This document shows, one piece after another, positions 46,601 through 58,183 of a stretch of 64,000 bases of DNA; within the stretch, counting starts at the first letter, position 1; each line of letters begins with the position of its first letter. Origin of the DNA: Limnospira fusiformis SAG 85.79 (GTDB lineage Bacteria > Cyanobacteriota > Cyanobacteriia > Cyanobacteriales > Microcoleaceae); assembly GCF_012516315.1 (NCBI RefSeq), contig NZ_CP051185.1:5027363-5091362 (forward strand). The letters run 5' to 3'. A model generated the notes under the pieces. The model made no database searches and was not told the origin of the DNA. It saw only the letters and a program-made list of their open reading frames with translations. The translations under genes and the position numbers were made by a program.

Positions 46601-48957
46601 ATTCTGAGCCGTTGGGAGAGTTGGGAAATTTCGGCCTCGGCTTGTTGGCGTTTGGTCATATCCCGGGCGACCCAAATCACCCGGCGATCGCTCATGGGAG
46701 AAATACTGGCTTCAAAATAGATGCGGCGATCCTCCAGGTCGATTTGATACTCAAACGACACGGTTTTTCCGGTGGTTAAGGCTTCCAGAATCGGCAATTG
46801 AGAACGCGATTTTGCTTCTTCTTGAAATAGACAATTGAGGGTTTGATCCAGAATCTCGGTGGCTTGAGGCTCGAGCATTTGGTGGCGGGTGGGCATCACA
46901 TTCACCTTGCGCGCATCGGGGGCAATGATTAAAACCAAATCCCCCATGGCTTCAAAGACGCTGCGTAACTCGGTTTCACTGGTGCGTAGTTTTTGCTCAA
47001 AGGCGGCGCGATCGCTAATATCCCGGAATATCCCTTGCACAACATAGGTCTTGCCTACTTTAATCAGGCTTCCTGAGATATCAACGGGAATTTCTGAACC
47101 ATCGGCCTTCAGAATCCGGGTATCCAACACCCAAAGCTGTTTTTCCTTAATAATCCGCTCAAAACTGCTAAAAATGCGGTCTAATTCCTCGGGGGGATGG
47201 AGTTGGCTGATATGTAGGGGCGATCGCTCTAGGCTCAGTCCGCTGAAATCGTCGCGGGAGTAGCCGAATAAGTCCTCGGCGGCGCGGTTGGCTTCGATCA
47301 GGTAGCCTTCAGGGGTCGCTAGGAGAATGGCATCGGTTGCTCCTTCCATAAGGCCCCGATAGCGGGCTTCCCGAGCCTGTAACTCGGCGGTGCGTTGCTC
47401 AACTCGGCTTTCGAGTTCAGTATTTAAAGATGCTAGGGCGAGTTGAGCCTTTTGGCGCTGCCTAATCTCGTTCTGGAGTTGTTCATGTTGGGTGGCTTGT
47501 TTGAGGGCGATCGCCAATTGAATCGAGAGCGCCTGCAAGAGTTGGATTTCCCCGGTTTGCCAATCTCGCGGCTGATCTCGGTGACTGGCGATCATCAACC
47601 CCCAGAGGCGATCGTCTACCACAAGCGGCACCATCAGCTTGGCTCGGATATCAAAGCTCAATAATAGCTCCTGATGGCACAGGGTCATGGAGTCATCATA
47701 AATGTCTCGCACCACCCGCACGCGACCTTGGCGATAGGGTTCGAGCCACTCTCGAGTCACACAGGGGTCATTGGCTTGACTGTGCAGCACCGAACGACCA
47801 CCGGCCATAATCGATTCGGCAATGACGGAACCGCTCAAATCGTCTTCAAACTTGTAGATAATCACGCGATCGCAGCTCAACACCTGCCGCACTTCATCCA
47901 CCGCCGTCTGGAGAATGGTGGCTAAGTCCAGGGAATTGCGAATGGTTGTGGAAATATTCAGCAGCAGGCGATCGCGCTGGGCCTGAGTTTGAATCCGCTG
48001 AGTTTGTGCGGCCACCTCCTCTTGTAGTTCCTGGTTGCGACGTTCCCACAACGCCAGTTTTTCGGCTTCTAGGCGGTTGACTTTTTGTTTGAGGTTTTCT
48101 GCCAAATTATAGAGTTCAATGGGGTTAAACGCCCGTAGAAGGGTGGTTTGGGTGACGATTCCCACTAGGTTCCCCCGTTCTCCAGTGACCACCACCCGCC
48201 GAATCCGCCGTTCCTCCATCTGTTGCTGGGCTGCCCACAGAAACTCATCCGGTCGCACTGTAAACAGGGGAGAACTCATCACCTCTTGGGCGCTGGTTTC
48301 CCTGATCGCACCACCGACAGCCTGGAATTGCACAATATCCCGCTCGGTGATGATTCCCACAGGACGCTCTATGGGTGGGTTGTCGGCCGGATCGAACTCG
48401 GTGATAATCACGCAACTGACTCGGTTTTGGGTCAATAACTGAGCAATATCTAGCAGGGTGCGATCGGGGGGTGATGTCACCACGTCCTGAGCCATTACTT
48501 CCCCCACTGACCGCAACCGCATCAAGTCCACCGGACGGGTCAGCCTTTGTAGGCTTTCGTGGCTAATCAAACCGAGCAGGCGATCGTGGTCATCGACAAT
48601 GGGTAAATGGCGCAAGCCACGCTTTTGCAGAAAGTCAATGATCGCAAAAATATCAGTTAGTTCCGACTGCTGTAGGGTGATAACCGGTTGGCTCATTACC
48701 TCGCCTACCAACAAACTTTGCAGGGGTTGCTGTTGGGCTGCCAGACGCACAATATCCCGCTCGGTGACAATACCGACAATGCGATCGCTTTCTGTGACGA
48801 CTATAATTGAACTGCTGTCTGATTCACGACTGGGATTACTCATCAAGGCGATCGCCTCTTCCACTGTCGCTTCGGGGGAAATAGTTAACACATTAAGGGC
48901 GATCGCGGTTTTGGGGTCTATGGTGGTTTCCGTCGGACTCTGATTGTAATCAACCAT
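43648..48957 (-). CDS. Giant hybrid sensor kinase: CBS x4, GAF, five PAS, GAF, HisKA, HATPase, receiver
   Basis: The 1769-residue protein has two CBS pairs (about 1-125 and 150-285), a coiled coil (about 290-335), a GAF (about 340-490) and five PAS domains. The PAS units are visible at 'GLMEGATDAILLATPEGYL', 'VFEAMGDLVLI', 'SGNIGFWDFDI', 'VFDSNVVGMMF' and 'SANTGLWDWKM'. A second GAF (about 1190-1335) contains 'DSGYDDGEFVAES' and 'IPVHDHCFGENYASLY', followed by HisKA ('ANMSHELRTPLNAILG', His near 1382), HATPase (G2 'GTGLGLALTKQ') and a receiver ('LILMDIQMPGMDG', Asp near 1687). It is cytoplasmic. The D-P-C and D-H-C motifs in the two GAFs suggest phytochrome-like domains but need a search. It resembles the kinase at 5321 in having CBS pairs first. 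Confidence 0.88.
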   Translation of the reverse strand: MVDYNQSPTETTIDPKTAIALNVLTISPEATVEEAIALMSNPSRESDSSSIIVVTESDRIVGIVTERDIVRLAAQQQPLQSLLVGEVMSQPVITLQQSELTDIFAIIDFLQKRGLRHLPIVDDHDRLLGLISHESLQRLTRPVDLMRLRSVGEVMAQDVVTSPPDRTLLDIAQLLTQNRVSCVIITEFDPADNPPIERPVGIITERDIVQFQAVGGAIRETSAQEVMSSPLFTVRPDEFLWAAQQQMEERRIRRVVVTGERGNLVGIVTQTTLLRAFNPIELYNLAENLKQKVNRLEAEKLALWERRNQELQEEVAAQTQRIQTQAQRDRLLLNISTTIRNSLDLATILQTAVDEVRQVLSCDRVIIYKFEDDLSGSVIAESIMAGGRSVLHSQANDPCVTREWLEPYRQGRVRVVRDIYDDSMTLCHQELLLSFDIRAKLMVPLVVDDRLWGLMIASHRDQPRDWQTGEIQLLQALSIQLAIALKQATQHEQLQNEIRQRQKAQLALASLNTELESRVEQRTAELQAREARYRGLMEGATDAILLATPEGYLIEANRAAEDLFGYSRDDFSGLSLERSPLHISQLHPPEELDRIFSSFERIIKEKQLWVLDTRILKADGSEIPVDISGSLIKVGKTYVVQGIFRDISDRAAFEQKLRTSETELRSVFEAMGDLVLIIAPDARKVNVMPTRHQMLEPQATEILDQTLNCLFQEEAKSRSQLPILEALTTGKTVSFEYQIDLEDRRIYFEASISPMSDRRVIWVARDMTKRQQAEAEISQLSQRLRIALYSGNIGFWDFDIRQNRVTWDEQMYALYGVDYPSECPNSESVVPYEVWSHGVHPDDRQATEDLLQRAILGEADYNTEFRVLHPDGSLHYIKASGLVVRDEAGQPISMIGVNLDITDIRQAEAALQASETRFRRVFDSNVVGMMFTNFAGDIIEANDRFLEMLGYSRAQRPMGLINWAEITPPEYRELDLQAIEHLRQSGFIHPFEKAYRHQDGHLVFVLIGVAMLSQTDGSCVCVVVNISAQKAALQERTKAEQALQESKLRLELGLASANTGLWDWKMQTGELWFNKQWKSMLGYQEHEIENRLTEWQSRVHPDDLAQVYQDVERHIQGKTELYRNEHRLRCKDGSYRWILAQGRMVERDAEGRPLRFIGTHTDISDRKKAEQTIEQQAQRERLLRETNQRISQSLDLPTIFDTASREICNCLQGSRVGIFKFYPDSGYDDGEFVAESVVNDFPSVLAIPVHDHCFGENYASLYAQGRYYVADDIHHDGLENCHVDILSQFQVRANLVIPIICQDVLWGLLCIHQCDGPRHWEQSDIDLAQQFSFQLAIAIQQSNLFEQLQQELRERQQTQQQLTQRNQELIRATRLKDEFLANMSHELRTPLNAILGMTEGLHEEVFGPVNDRQLKALQTVERSASHLLALINDILDVAKIESGQVELECSPTAIAPLCKSSIAFIKQQALKKRIQLSVNLPLNLPDIILDERRIRQVLINLLNNAVKFTPEGGSITLEVILPPPREAEGESPYLRFSVRDTGIGISPENIKKLFQPFMQIDSALNRQYQGTGLGLALTKQIVELHGGRVGLTSEVGVGSCFSIDLPYQASVMIPQRMDSEADLNPNDVETPSTPNAAPLLLLAEDNEANISTISSYLTAKGYRIELAKNGQEAINQAVALSPDLILMDIQMPGMDGLEAMKRIREIPELATTPIIALTALAMESDRKACLLAGANEYLSKPVRLKQLTMTIQDLLNSSEDALHQKTDAV

Positions 48958-49190
48958 CAGCGCAAGGATCTAGGGATGTTTAAACCCAGCATAACCCCGA
49001 AGTTCGGAATTTGTCGATCATGATCATGATAGCTTTCTAGTTCCGCCCTCAAGTATGCAGCTTTCGCGCTCATCAACCGCTCCAGTAAATCGCTATCCCC
49101 TAAATATTTTCGACCTGTTTTTATGGGCAAAAAAAACCGGTTAGCTAGTTAAAAAAGTCTCCGCTAGTCCGGCATTTCACACCATGGTTA

Positions 49191-49628
49191 TTACACCTTT
49201 TCTTTCACTACCAAAACTGAACAATTAGCATCGGCTACCACTTGGGAACTAACGGACCCTTGTAATACTCGGCTAAGTCCAGTTAATCCGCGACTACCAA
49301 TAATAATCAAATCAGTTTTATAGATATTAGAAAGCCGGATAATTTCTTCCGCTGGATCTCCCTGGACAATTTCCACATCACTGGGAACAGCTAACTGTTT
49401 CTGATAGCTGCGTAGATAATTCTCGATATCCCAATAGGCTAACTCTTCTGATGAGCTAGGATGGGGGCGATCGGCAATTGGATCTACATCAGGCCCTGTA
49501 GTTGAAACCACATGGGAGAATATCACATGGGTTGTGGTTTCCAATTGTAGTTGCTTTAAGGCATTCATCATTATCTCCATAGAAGGGGAATCATCAATAG
49601 CAACCAAAATTGTCCTCAGCATTGGCAA
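49191..49628 (-). CDS. Universal stress protein (UspA family)
   Basis: The 145-residue protein has the UspA alpha/beta fold. The first strand is 'RTILVAIDDSPSMEI'. The ATP-binding end motif is 'IGSRGLTGLSRVLQGSVSSQ', in the G-x2-G-x9-G-(S/T) arrangement, followed by 'CSVLVVKEKV'. It is soluble and probably dimeric. The trigger and target are unknown. It stands on the same strand as hisD, 42 bases after hisD's stop, so the two may be co-transcribed. Confidence 0.88.
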   Translation of the reverse strand: MPMLRTILVAIDDSPSMEIMMNALKQLQLETTTHVIFSHVVSTTGPDVDPIADRPHPSSSEELAYWDIENYLRSYQKQLAVPSDVEIVQGDPAEEIIRLSNIYKTDLIIIGSRGLTGLSRVLQGSVSSQVVADANCSVLVVKEKV

Positions 49629-49670
49629 CTTCTCCTCACATTAAGCTGACATAGAAATCAGCAACACCCG

Positions 49671-50984
49671 CTAAAAATCCCCATCTCCCTGATTTTTCGT
49701 CCGCAGACGAACAGAATCTGCATGGGATGGTAGCCCTTCTGCAGTAGCCAAAATATTAACAGCATTTGCGACTTTTTGCAGCGCCTGCGGAGAATATTCA
49801 ATCAAACTGGAGTGTTTCATAAATACTTCCACCCCTAAAGCGGAAGCATACCTAGCCGCACCTGAAGTGGGTAGGGTGTGGTTAGGACCTGCTAAATAAT
49901 CTCCCACGGCTTCCGGGGTCGAACAACCTAGGAAAATTGCCCCCGCATGGCGAATGTGTTCTAATAGTTCCCACGGCTCCTCAACTTCTAGCTCTAGGTG
50001 TTCGGGAGCAAATTCATTAGATAACTGAGCGGCTGCTTCTAGGGAGTCCACCACCACCACTAAGCCATAGTGAGCGATCGCCTTTTCCGTCATAGTTCGG
50101 CGCGGGTGATGCTCAAGCTGTCGTTCCACCTCAGCCACCACCTGACGAGCCAAAGCCGAGTCTGTCGTCAACAAAATCGCCGCCGCCATTGTATCATGTT
50201 CTGCCTGAGCCAGCATATCCGCGGCCACATGAACAGGGGAGGCGATACTATTGGCAATAATTAGCACCTCAGACGGTCCCGCCAGCGAGTCAATACCGAC
50301 AGTACCATAAACCAATTTTTTCGCCAGCGTTACATATATATTACCCGGACCTGTGATCACATCAACTTTCGGCACAGTTTCCGTACCATAAGCCAAAGCA
50401 GCGATCGCCTGAGCGCCACCTACCCGATAAATTTCCTGGACTCCAGCTTCCTGAGCCGCCACCAAAATCGCCGGACTAATCTTATTATCAATGCCTGGGG
50501 GAGTTACCATCACAATGCGAGGCACTTTAGCCACATTAGCCGGAATAGCATTCATTAAAACCGTACTGAGATAGCACGCTTGGCCTCCCGGCACATATAA
50601 ACCCGCCCGGTCAACAGGGGTGTATCGTTTACCTAAAACCACATTATCATCGCCAAACTGAACCCAAGACTTAGGAACACGCTGGCGGTGAAATGCCTCA
50701 ATCTGTTTTTTTGCTAACCGAATTGCATCGAGAAGTTCGCAATTAACCTGTTGATAAGCGACATCCAACTCCGAAGCACTGACCCGCAACTGTTCCAGGG
50801 TCAGAGTTTTGTGGTCAAATTCTTGGGTGTAGTGCAGCAGTGCTTTATCCCCTTGTCGCTTCACGGTTTGCAGAACTTCTCGCACCGTAGCTTCTTTATG
50901 GATAACAGTATCATCATGGGTACGACTGGCGATGCGTCGCAGTTCTGATTGTGCTTCAACCCACTGAGTAATAATTCGCAGCAT
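49671..50984 (-). CDS. hisD: Histidinol dehydrogenase
   Basis: The 437-residue protein is full length. It has the NAD/dehydrogenase signatures 'YVPGGQACYLSTVLMNAIPA', 'RVGGAQAIAALAYGTETVP', 'DSLAGPSEVLIIA' (Zn-site region), 'LAQAEHDTMAAAILLT' (Gln/His ligands) and 'HAGAIFLG' near the end, with 'GPNHTLPTSGAARYAS' in the C-terminal arm. It catalyses the last two steps of histidine synthesis, L-histidinol to L-histidine, with two NAD+. As usual in cyanobacteria, it is away from other his genes. The upstream 322 bases (50985-51306) hold the divergent promoters for it and rpsT. Confidence 0.96.
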   Translation of the reverse strand: MLRIITQWVEAQSELRRIASRTHDDTVIHKEATVREVLQTVKRQGDKALLHYTQEFDHKTLTLEQLRVSASELDVAYQQVNCELLDAIRLAKKQIEAFHRQRVPKSWVQFGDDNVVLGKRYTPVDRAGLYVPGGQACYLSTVLMNAIPANVAKVPRIVMVTPPGIDNKISPAILVAAQEAGVQEIYRVGGAQAIAALAYGTETVPKVDVITGPGNIYVTLAKKLVYGTVGIDSLAGPSEVLIIANSIASPVHVAADMLAQAEHDTMAAAILLTTDSALARQVVAEVERQLEHHPRRTMTEKAIAHYGLVVVVDSLEAAAQLSNEFAPEHLELEVEEPWELLEHIRHAGAIFLGCSTPEAVGDYLAGPNHTLPTSGAARYASALGVEVFMKHSSLIEYSPQALQKVANAVNILATAEGLPSHADSVRLRTKNQGDGDF

Positions 50985-51624
<640 letters not shown>

Positions 51625-51817
51625 GGGGAAACCTCGTGCCGTCCGCGAGTATGTCAGCAAGTCGCACTGAAGTGAGGGGTTGAAAAACCTATAACTTCAG
51701 TGGATGGCTATGCTAAATGGGATATCCCAGAAAACGGTGATCACCAAAAATCCAACAGTGTTGGCTAAAATATTAGCCGAAAGGCTGGGAACTATGCTGA
51801 AGGACAGATAGCACCAG

Positions 51818-52624
51818 ATGCAGCTAATTGATACTCACGTTCACATTAACTTCAAGAGTCTGGCTACAGACCTCGGAGGTATCCGGCAGCGATGGCGGTC
51901 TGCTGGAGTGGTGTCTTTGGTACACTCCTGTGTTCATCCAGGGGAATTTGCCGAAATCAGGGCGATCGCCGACCAAGTAGAAGAACTATCCTTTGCCGTA
52001 GGGTTGCACCCTCTGGATACAGAGAAATGGACAGAAACCACAGCCAGTGAAATTAGGACTCTAGCTGAATCTGATCCGAGGGTAGTAGCGATCGGGGAAA
52101 CGGGGTTAGACTTTTATAAGGCTAAGGATGAAGCCCGTCAAAAGGAAATTTGCCAAGCCCAACTGGAAATAGCTCGCCAACTAAATAAACCCGTAATTAT
52201 CCACTGTCGAGATGCAGCCGCCTCGATGGTGGAACTGTTGCGGGATTTCTTCGATGATAAAGATCATGGTCCCGTGCGAGGTGTTATGCACTGTTGGGGT
52301 GGAAGTCCTGAAGAAATGCAATGGTTTTTAGACTTGGGGTTTTACATTAGTTTCAGCGGAACGGTAACCTTTAAAAATGCTACCCAAATTCAGGAATCTG
52401 CTCGTCGGGTTAGTAGCGATCGGCTATTGATTGAAACTGACTGCCCCTTTCTAGCTCCGGTTCCTCGACGAGGTAAACGGAACGAACCCGCCTTCGTGAA
52501 ATACGTTGCCGAAAAAGTATCCGAACTCCGGGGTGTATCCCTAGAAACTCTGAGTCAGCAGACTACTAAAAATGCCTCGGAATTATTTGGCTTGTCCGTC
52601 ATTCCTAGTAAACTAACCCCCTAA
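51818..52624 (+). CDS. TatD family metal-dependent hydrolase
   Basis: The 268-residue TIM-barrel protein has the TatD ligand pattern: D-T-H-V-H at the start, Glu in '[10 protein letters not shown]' (about residue 93), His in 'VIIHCRDAA' (about 129), His in '[10 protein letters not shown]' (about 155) and the final Asp in '[13 protein letters not shown]' (about 208). TatD proteins are Mg-dependent 3'-5' exonucleases/DNases involved in DNA repair. It lies between rpsT and rpoB, an arrangement conserved in cyanobacteria. No role in Tat export is implied. Confidence 0.93.
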   Translation: MQLIDTHVHINFKSLATDLGGIRQRWRSAGVVSLVHSCVHPGEFAEIRAIADQVEELSFAVGLHPLDTEKWTETTASEIRTLAESDPRVVAIGETGLDFYKAKDEARQKEICQAQLEIARQLNKPVIIHCRDAAASMVELLRDFFDDKDHGPVRGVMHCWGGSPEEMQWFLDLGFYISFSGTVTFKNATQIQESARRVSSDRLLIETDCPFLAPVPRRGKRNEPAFVKYVAEKVSELRGVSLETLSQQTTKNASELFGLSVIPSKLTP

Positions 52625-52800
52625 TCAAACAAATCAACTCCCAAATTTCCCCAATGGCCCGACGAGCCATTGAGCAATTGCCCAGAGGTGGGGATATATC
52701 GATACTCAATGGGGGCGATGATGTGGTAGGGGTAACCCTGATTTCGCCTAACCCTAACATACCAGCAGACCTTGAACATCCCAGCAGACCTGTAGAAACC

Positions 52801-55800
52801 ATGATAAACACAACCCAATACGAATCCGCATTTGAACTTCCTGATTTAATTGAAATTCAGCGATCGAGTTTTCGTTGGTTTTTAGAAACCGGGCTAATTG
52901 AAGAATTAGAAAGTTTCTCGCCCATCAGTGATTATACAGGGAAACTAGAACTGCATTTCTTAGCCAGAGATTACAAGCTGAAACAGCCCAAATATGACGT
53001 AGACGATGCCAAACGGCGGGATAGTACATACTCCGTGCAGATGTACGTCCCTACCCGACTAATTAACAAAGAAACCGGGGAGATTAAGGAGCAGGAAGTT
53101 TTTATCGGAGACCTGCCCTTAATGACCGAACGTGGCACGTTTATTATTAACGGAGCCGAGCGAGTTATTGTTAACCAAATTGTGCGGAGTCCGGGGGTAT
53201 ACTACAAATCGGAAATCGATAAAAACCAACGACGTACCTATAGCGCCTCCCTCATCCCGAACCGAGGCGCTTGGTTGAAATTTGAAACCGATAAAAATGA
53301 TCTAGTTTGGGTAAGAATTGACAAAACTCGCAAACTGTCGGCTCAGATACTTCTGAAAGCCCTAGGATTGACGAATAACGAAATATTTGACGCATTGCGG
53401 CACCCAGACTACTTCCAAAAAACCATCGAAAAAGAAGGGGAATTTAGCGAAGAAGATGCCCTGATGGAGTTGTATCGAAAACTGCGACCAGGGGAACCTC
53501 CCACCATCACCGGGGGAGAACAACTTTTGCAGAATCGCTTCTTTGACCCGAAACGCTATGATTTGGGTCGGGTAGGACGGCATAAACTGAACCGGAAACT
53601 AAGGCTAAGTGTGCCAGATAGCACCAGAGTCCTAACTCCCACTGATATTCTATCGGCGATCGACTACCTGATTAACCTAGAATACGACATCGGCGAAACC
53701 GATGACATTGACCACCTGGGTAATCGTCGGGTGCGTTCAGTAGGGGAACTATTGCAAAACCAAATCCGAGTAGGTTTAAACCGTTTAGAAAGAATTATTC
53801 GGGAACGGATGACCGTTGGCGATGCCGAAACCCTAACCCCCGCCTCCCTAGTGAACCCGAAACCTTTGGTAGCAGCCATCAAAGAATTTTTCGGGTCTAG
53901 CCAACTGTCCCAATTTATGGATCAAACTAACCCCCTAGCGGAATTAACCCATAAACGGCGTTTATCTGCCCTAGGTCCCGGTGGCTTAACACGAGAACGG
54001 GCTGGCTTTGCTGTGCGTGATATTCACCCAAGCCACTATGGTCGTATCTGTCCCATCGAAACCCCAGAAGGGCCGAACGCGGGTCTAATTGGCTCCCTGG
54101 CTACCCACGCCCGGGTTAACCCCTACGGCTTCATCGAAACCCCTTACTATCCCGTAGAAAATGGACGAGTGCGCCGAGATTTGTCTCCGGTGTATATGAC
54201 GGCTGACGAGGAAGACGATTTACGGGTAGCACCAGGAGACATTAGCTATGACTCCGAGGGATATATCCTCGGCGACCTAGTTCCGGTGCGTTATCGTCAG
54301 GACTTCACCAAAACCAGCCCCGACCAAGTGGACTATGTAGCGGTTTCCCCGGTGCAAATTGTCTCGGTAGCTACCTCCCTAATTCCCTTCCTAGAACACG
54401 ATGACGCTAACCGTGCGCTGATGGGTTCCAATATGCAGCGCCAAGCAGTTCCGCTGCTGCGTCCTGAACGTCCGTTTGTAGGAACGGGACTAGAAGCCCA
54501 GGCGGCGCGGGACTCAGGTATGGTGATTGTATCTCGTACTGATGGAGAAGTCAGTTATGTGGATGGCGCGAAAATTCGGGTGATTGACCCGGAAGGTTGG
54601 GAAATCGAATATGAACTGCAAAAATACCAACGGTCTAACCAAGATACCTGCTTAAACCAGCGCCCCTTAGTCTATGAAGGCGACCAAGTAGTGGCAGGTC
54701 AGGTGTTAGCTGATGGTTCCTCGACGGAAGGGGCAGAATTGGCTCTGGGTCATAACGTTTTAGTGGCCTATATGCCCTGGGAAGGCTACAACTATGAAGA
54801 CGCAATCCTAATTAGTGAACGTCTGGTTTATGACGATGTTTATACGTCAATCCATATCGAAAAATTTGAGATTGAGGCGCGACAAACCAAACTAGGACTG
54901 GAAAAGAAATTACCCGCGAAATACCCAACGTCGGGGAAGACTCCCTGCGACAACTGGACGCTTCCGGGATTATTCGCATTGGCGCTTGGGTAGAGTCGGG
55001 AGATATTCTGGTAGGAAAAGTTACCCCGAAAGGAGAGTCGGACCAACCCCCAGAAGAAAAACTGCTGCGGGCTATCTTTGGAGAAAAAGCCAGGGATGTG
55101 CGGGATAACTCGCTGCGGGTTCCTAATGGTGAAAAAGGGCGGGTGGTCGATGTGCGGGTGTTTACCCGAGAACAAGGCGATGAACTGCCCCCAGGAGCTA
55201 ATATGGTGGTGCGGGTCTATGTGGCACAAAAACGTAAAATTCAGGTGGGAGACAAAATGGCGGGCCGCCACGGTAATAAGGGGATTGTCTCGCGTATTCT
55301 TCCCATTGAAGATATGCCCTATCTCCCTGATGGTCGGCCAATGGATATCGTCCTGAATCCCCTGGGTGTGCCTAGTCGTATGAATGTAGGTCAAATCTTT
55401 GAGTGTTTGATGGGATGGGCGGGAGAAAACCTGAAACGGCGGTTTAAGGTGATCCCGTTTGATGAAATGTTTGGTCAAGAAATGTCCCGTGAGACAGTCC
55501 ACAGTAAACTTAAAGAAGCCCGCGAAAAACTCAAAAAGGATTGGTTATTTAGTGAGGAATACCCAGGCAAAACTATTGTTTATGACGGCCGCACGGGAGA
55601 AGCCTTTGACCAACCGGTAACGGTGGGTATCGCTTATATCCTCAAGTTGGTTCACTTGGTGGATGATAAGATTCACGCCCGGTCTACTGGTCCTTATTCT
55701 TTGGTGACTCAACAGCCGTTGGGTGGAAAGGCACAACAAGGCGGTCAGCGGTTCGGAGAAATGGAGGTGTGGGCATTGGAAGCGTTTGGGGCAGCTTATA

Positions 55801-56111
55801 CTTTGCAAGAGTTGCTAACGGTTAAGTCTGATGATATGGCAGGCCGTAATGAAGCTCTAAATGCGATCGTTAAAGGCAAAGCTATCCCTCGACCAGGTAC
55901 GCCAGAATCGTTTAAAGTGCTGATGCGGGAGTTGCAATCTTTGTGTTTGGATATTGCAGCTCATAAGGTGGAAACTAACAAAAAGGATGGTGCTAGTAAA
56001 GATTTGGAGGTAGACCTGATGGCTGATGAGCCTCACCGGGTCAGAACACCTTCTAAGCCTACATACGATTTGAGCGTCATTGATGACGACGATCAGGGTA
56101 ACCGGTTGTAG
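52801..56111 (+). CDS. rpoB: RNA polymerase beta subunit, frameshifted in this sequence
   Basis: Two ORFs together cover a normal cyanobacterial RpoB of about 1100 residues. The start at 52801 ('[20 protein letters not shown]') fits the family; an upstream frame to 52654 adds 49 unrelated residues. The first part has the lobe and fork regions ('[20 protein letters not shown]', '[19 protein letters not shown]'). It runs off-frame after '[11 protein letters not shown]' (about 54890) and stops at 54993. From there the other frame continues exactly as expected ('[18 protein letters not shown]', then '[20 protein letters not shown]' and '[20 protein letters not shown]') to 56111. The shift is -1, equivalent to one missing or two extra bases. 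The rest is intact. RpoB is essential, so see findings. Confidence 0.9.
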
Positions 56112-56259
56112 GTCAATTCATCTGCTGGGGCGGGTTCAGAAATTGGGTAGGTGGACTTGATGGCTGATTCGGAAAGCATCACCTACAAGCACCTGCCCCT
56201 CTCCGCGCACCCGCGACGATGGAACGGTTTTTTGTGTTAGCATTCAATGTACAAGAATT

Positions 56260-58152
56260 ATGCCTAAGATAGAGCAACGTTTTGATTACGTTAAAATTGG
56301 GTTAGCGTCTCCAGAACGCATCCGACAATGGGGAGAACGTACTTTACCCAACGGTCAAGTGGTAGGGGAAGTTACCAAGCCCGAAACTATTAACTACCGT
56401 ACCCTCAAGCCGGAAATGGATGGGTTGTTCTGTGAGCGTATTTTTGGACCGGCTAAGGACTGGGAATGTCACTGTGGTAAATATAAACGAGTTCGACATC
56501 GGGGGATTGTTTGCGAACGTTGCGGGGTAGAAGTTACAGAATCGCGGGTGCGACGACATCGCATGGGCTTTATTAAACTGGCGGCTCCGGTGACTCATGT
56601 TTGGTATCTCAAGGGTATTCCTAGCTATATGGCGATTTTGCTGGATATGCCTCTGCGAGATGTGGAACAGGTGGTTTATTTTAATGCCTATGTGGTATTG
56701 AATCCGGGGAATGCTGATAATCTATCCTATAAACAACTGCTGCTGGAAGAACAATGGCTGGAAATTGAGGAGCAGATTTACGCAGAAGAAGGCGAACTGG
56801 TTGGGGTGGAAGTGGGTATTGGCGCTGAGGCGATCGCCCGTTTATTGGAAGATATCCCCCTAGAAGAAGAAGCGGAAAAATTGCGAACGGATATTGCTAA
56901 CGCTAAAGGTCAAAAACGCGCCAAGCTGATTAAGCGACTGCGGATCATTGATAACTTTATCGCCACCAGTTCTAAAACGGAATGGATGGTTTTAAATGTG
57001 ATTCCGGTAATTCCCCCGGATTTGCGACCGATGGTTCAGTTAGATGGGGGTCGCTTTGCTACTTCTGACCTAAACGACCTCTATCGACGGGTGATTAACC
57101 GTAATAATCGCCTGGCTAGGTTGCAGGAGATTTTGGCGCCGGAAATTATTATCCGCAATGAAAAGCGAATGCTACAAGAAGCGGTGGATGCCTTAATTGA
57201 TAATGGTCGCCGCGGTCGGACTGTGGTGGGTGCTAATAACCGACCTTTGAAATCTCTCTCGGATATTATTGAGGGTAAACAAGGCCGCTTCCGTCAAAAC
57301 TTGCTGGGAAAACGGGTTGATTATTCGGGGCGTTCTGTGATTGTGGTGGGTCCGAATTTGAAAATGCACCAGTGCGGACTACCTCGGGAAATGGCGATCG
57401 AACTTTTCCAGCCTTTTGTGATTCATCGCCTGATTCGTCAGAATTTGGTTAATAACATTAAGGCGGCGAAAAAGTTGATTCAACGCGGCGATCCGAGTGT
57501 TTGGGATGTGTTAGAAGAGGTGATTTCTGGACACCCAGTTATGCTTAACCGTGCGCCAACTCTCCACCGCCTGGGAATTCAGGCTTTTGAACCTATGCTG
57601 GTGGAAGGAAGGGCGATTAAATTGCATCCCCTGGTCTGTCCGGCTTTTAACGCTGACTTTGACGGTGACCAAATGGCTGTTCACGTTCCTTTGTCTATTG
57701 AGGCTCAGGCGGAAGCGCGTTTGTTGATGTTGGCTAGTAATAATATTCTGTCTCCGGCTACGGGAAGACCTATTGTTACTCCTTCTCAGGATATGGTTTT
57801 GGGTTGCTATTATCTGACTGCCAAAAATCCGAAGGCGGTGCGAGGAAAAGATCGCTATTTCAGTAACCTGGAAGATGCTTGCGTGGCTTATACTCACGGT
57901 TTGCTGGATTTACACGCTGAGATTTGGGTGCGTTTTGATGGGGAGGTTGACCTAGATGAACCTGAAGAAATTGACGGAGAGGAAAAGTCGGCTGATGGAA
58001 GCAATCTGACGAAATTATACAGGGGTCAAAAAAGTGGCAATTTGACCAGGAGAGTTCGAGAAGATAAGGACGGTAACATGATTTCCCAATATGTGCGGAC
58101 AACGGCTGGTCGAATTATCTTCAATAAAACCGTGCTAGATGCTCTGGTTTAA
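56260..58152 (+). CDS. rpoC1: RNA polymerase gamma subunit (N-terminal part of beta')
   Basis: The 630-residue protein is the cyanobacteria/plastid-specific rpoC1 product. It has the zinc site C-H-C-G...C-E-R-C ('[20 protein letters not shown]', residues 68-88), the clamp ('[20 protein letters not shown]'), the bridge-side '[20 protein letters not shown]' and the catalytic Mg site N-A-D-F-D-G-D-Q-M (about residue 464). Splitting of beta' into rpoC1 and rpoC2 is diagnostic of the cyanobacterial lineage. It follows rpoB by 148 bases and precedes rpoC2 by 183. Confidence 0.97.
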   Translation: MPKIEQRFDYVKIGLASPERIRQWGERTLPNGQVVGEVTKPETINYRTLKPEMDGLFCERIFGPAKDWECHCGKYKRVRHRGIVCERCGVEVTESRVRRHRMGFIKLAAPVTHVWYLKGIPSYMAILLDMPLRDVEQVVYFNAYVVLNPGNADNLSYKQLLLEEQWLEIEEQIYAEEGELVGVEVGIGAEAIARLLEDIPLEEEAEKLRTDIANAKGQKRAKLIKRLRIIDNFIATSSKTEWMVLNVIPVIPPDLRPMVQLDGGRFATSDLNDLYRRVINRNNRLARLQEILAPEIIIRNEKRMLQEAVDALIDNGRRGRTVVGANNRPLKSLSDIIEGKQGRFRQNLLGKRVDYSGRSVIVVGPNLKMHQCGLPREMAIELFQPFVIHRLIRQNLVNNIKAAKKLIQRGDPSVWDVLEEVISGHPVMLNRAPTLHRLGIQAFEPMLVEGRAIKLHPLVCPAFNADFDGDQMAVHVPLSIEAQAEARLLMLASNNILSPATGRPIVTPSQDMVLGCYYLTAKNPKAVRGKDRYFSNLEDACVAYTHGLLDLHAEIWVRFDGEVDLDEPEEIDGEEKSADGSNLTKLYRGQKSGNLTRRVREDKDGNMISQYVRTTAGRIIFNKTVLDALV

Positions 58153-58162
58153 CAATGATTAA

Positions 58163-58183
58163 AGGCAGATATGATGTCTGCCT
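58163..58183 (+). repeat. Hairpin between rpoC1 and rpoC2
   Basis: AGGCAGA pairs with TCTGCCT across a seven-base loop, just after the rpoC1 stop. No T-run follows, so it is more likely a stability or processing hairpin than a terminator. Confidence 0.45.

Noticed and set aside
52654-52800. 49-residue N-terminal extension of RpoB
   Set aside because: It does not resemble RpoB, and the ATG at 52801 gives the family start.
54880-54993. Programmed frameshift in rpoB
   Set aside because: No good slippery heptamer and no known precedent in this gene; error or mutation is simpler.
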